Shown: positions 15,605-15,685 of the stretch, in pieces
Layout of the letters: each line of letters opens with the position of its first letter
How positions within the stretch are numbered: position 1 is the first letter of the stretch
NCBI GenBank assembly: GCA_021158895.1
Contig: JAGGSW010000063.1
Coordinates: forward strand, 1 to 15,685
Source: Candidatus Odinarchaeota archaeon
GTDB taxonomy: Archaea > Asgardarchaeota > Baldrarchaeia > Baldrarchaeales > DXJG01
Reading direction: 5' to 3'
Length of the DNA: 15,685 bases
Position numbers and translations under genes: made by a program
Notes under the pieces: generated by a model
Database searches by the model: none
The model's input: only the letters and a program-made list of their open reading frames with translations
What the model was told of the DNA's origin: nothing

Positions 15605-15685
15605 ATTTAGCTATCTTGAAGGTTTTAATAAGATTTAATAAACTTAGCAGTATGCTCATCATCCTATTTTTTAACTATCTTGAAG
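15605..15685. repeat. direct repeat upstream of the nitroreductase-cofD operon
   Basis: CTATCTTGAAG occurs at 15611-15621 and again at 15675-15685, 64 bases apart; allowing two mismatches, the match extends to about 17 bases (15605-15621 and 15669-15685). A TATA-like stretch lies between the copies (around 15622-15645, minus strand). The repeats could be operators or simply part of a larger repeat cut by the window end. Confidence 0.3.

Noticed and set aside
1..15685. CRISPR array or insertion sequence
   Set aside because: No regularly spaced repeat series and no transposase-like protein were found on either strand.

Overview
The window looks archaeal. It is AT-rich, uses TTG and GTG starts behind GGAG/GGTGA-type ribosome-binding sites, and has TATA-like boxes upstream of several genes. 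It encodes coenzyme F420 biosynthesis enzymes (CofC, CofD and a nitroreductase resembling the C-terminal half of FbiB), a small archaeo-eukaryotic-type primase, an archaeal hexameric-type glutamate dehydrogenase and many archaeal toxin-antitoxin (TA) type gene pairs. A TACK/Thermoproteota-like thermophile (for example a Bathyarchaeia-type lineage) fits, but this placement is inference; no rRNA or tRNA gene is present to settle it.

Layout, left to right. (1) 76-817: a VapBC-type TA pair under a short promoter with an inverted-repeat operator candidate. (2) 1078-2469: a divergent primase-like protein with a long C-terminal region I do not recognise. (3) 2472-3743 (minus): an MFS transporter, tail to tail with the primase. 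(4) 4042-5037: thioredoxin reductase. (5) 5100-5844 (minus): a HEPN/MNT TA pair. (6) 6040-8613: a two-gene UxaA/SuyAB-type sugar-acid dehydratase locus. Its small SAF subunit is intact, its large subunit is broken by three frameshifts, and the two are separated by a 0.9 kb cassette encoding a ribbon-helix-helix protein overlapping a retropepsin-like aspartic protease. (7) 8635-9248 (minus): a TumE-like (DUF6516) toxin with its small upstream partner. (8) 9453-11490 (minus): cofC, then glutamate dehydrogenase. (9) 11795-12701: a decaying membrane-anchored or secreted protein gene with an in-frame TAG and several frameshifts. (10) 12729-13961 (minus): a second MFS transporter related to the first. 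(11) 14038-15581 (minus): an FbiB-C-like nitroreductase and cofD with overlapping stop and start codons (TAATG).

Functionally the right third holds F420 assembly genes: CofC makes the activated three-carbon precursor, CofD attaches it to Fo, and the coupled nitroreductase may reduce dehydro-F420-0, as the FbiB C-terminal domain does in mycobacteria. The left two thirds is accessory in character, with four toxin-antitoxin-like two-gene modules within 9.3 kb, two transporters and broken genes. The least explained items are the RHH/aspartic-protease pair, the non-canonical primase and the standalone FbiB-C-like reductase tied to cofD.
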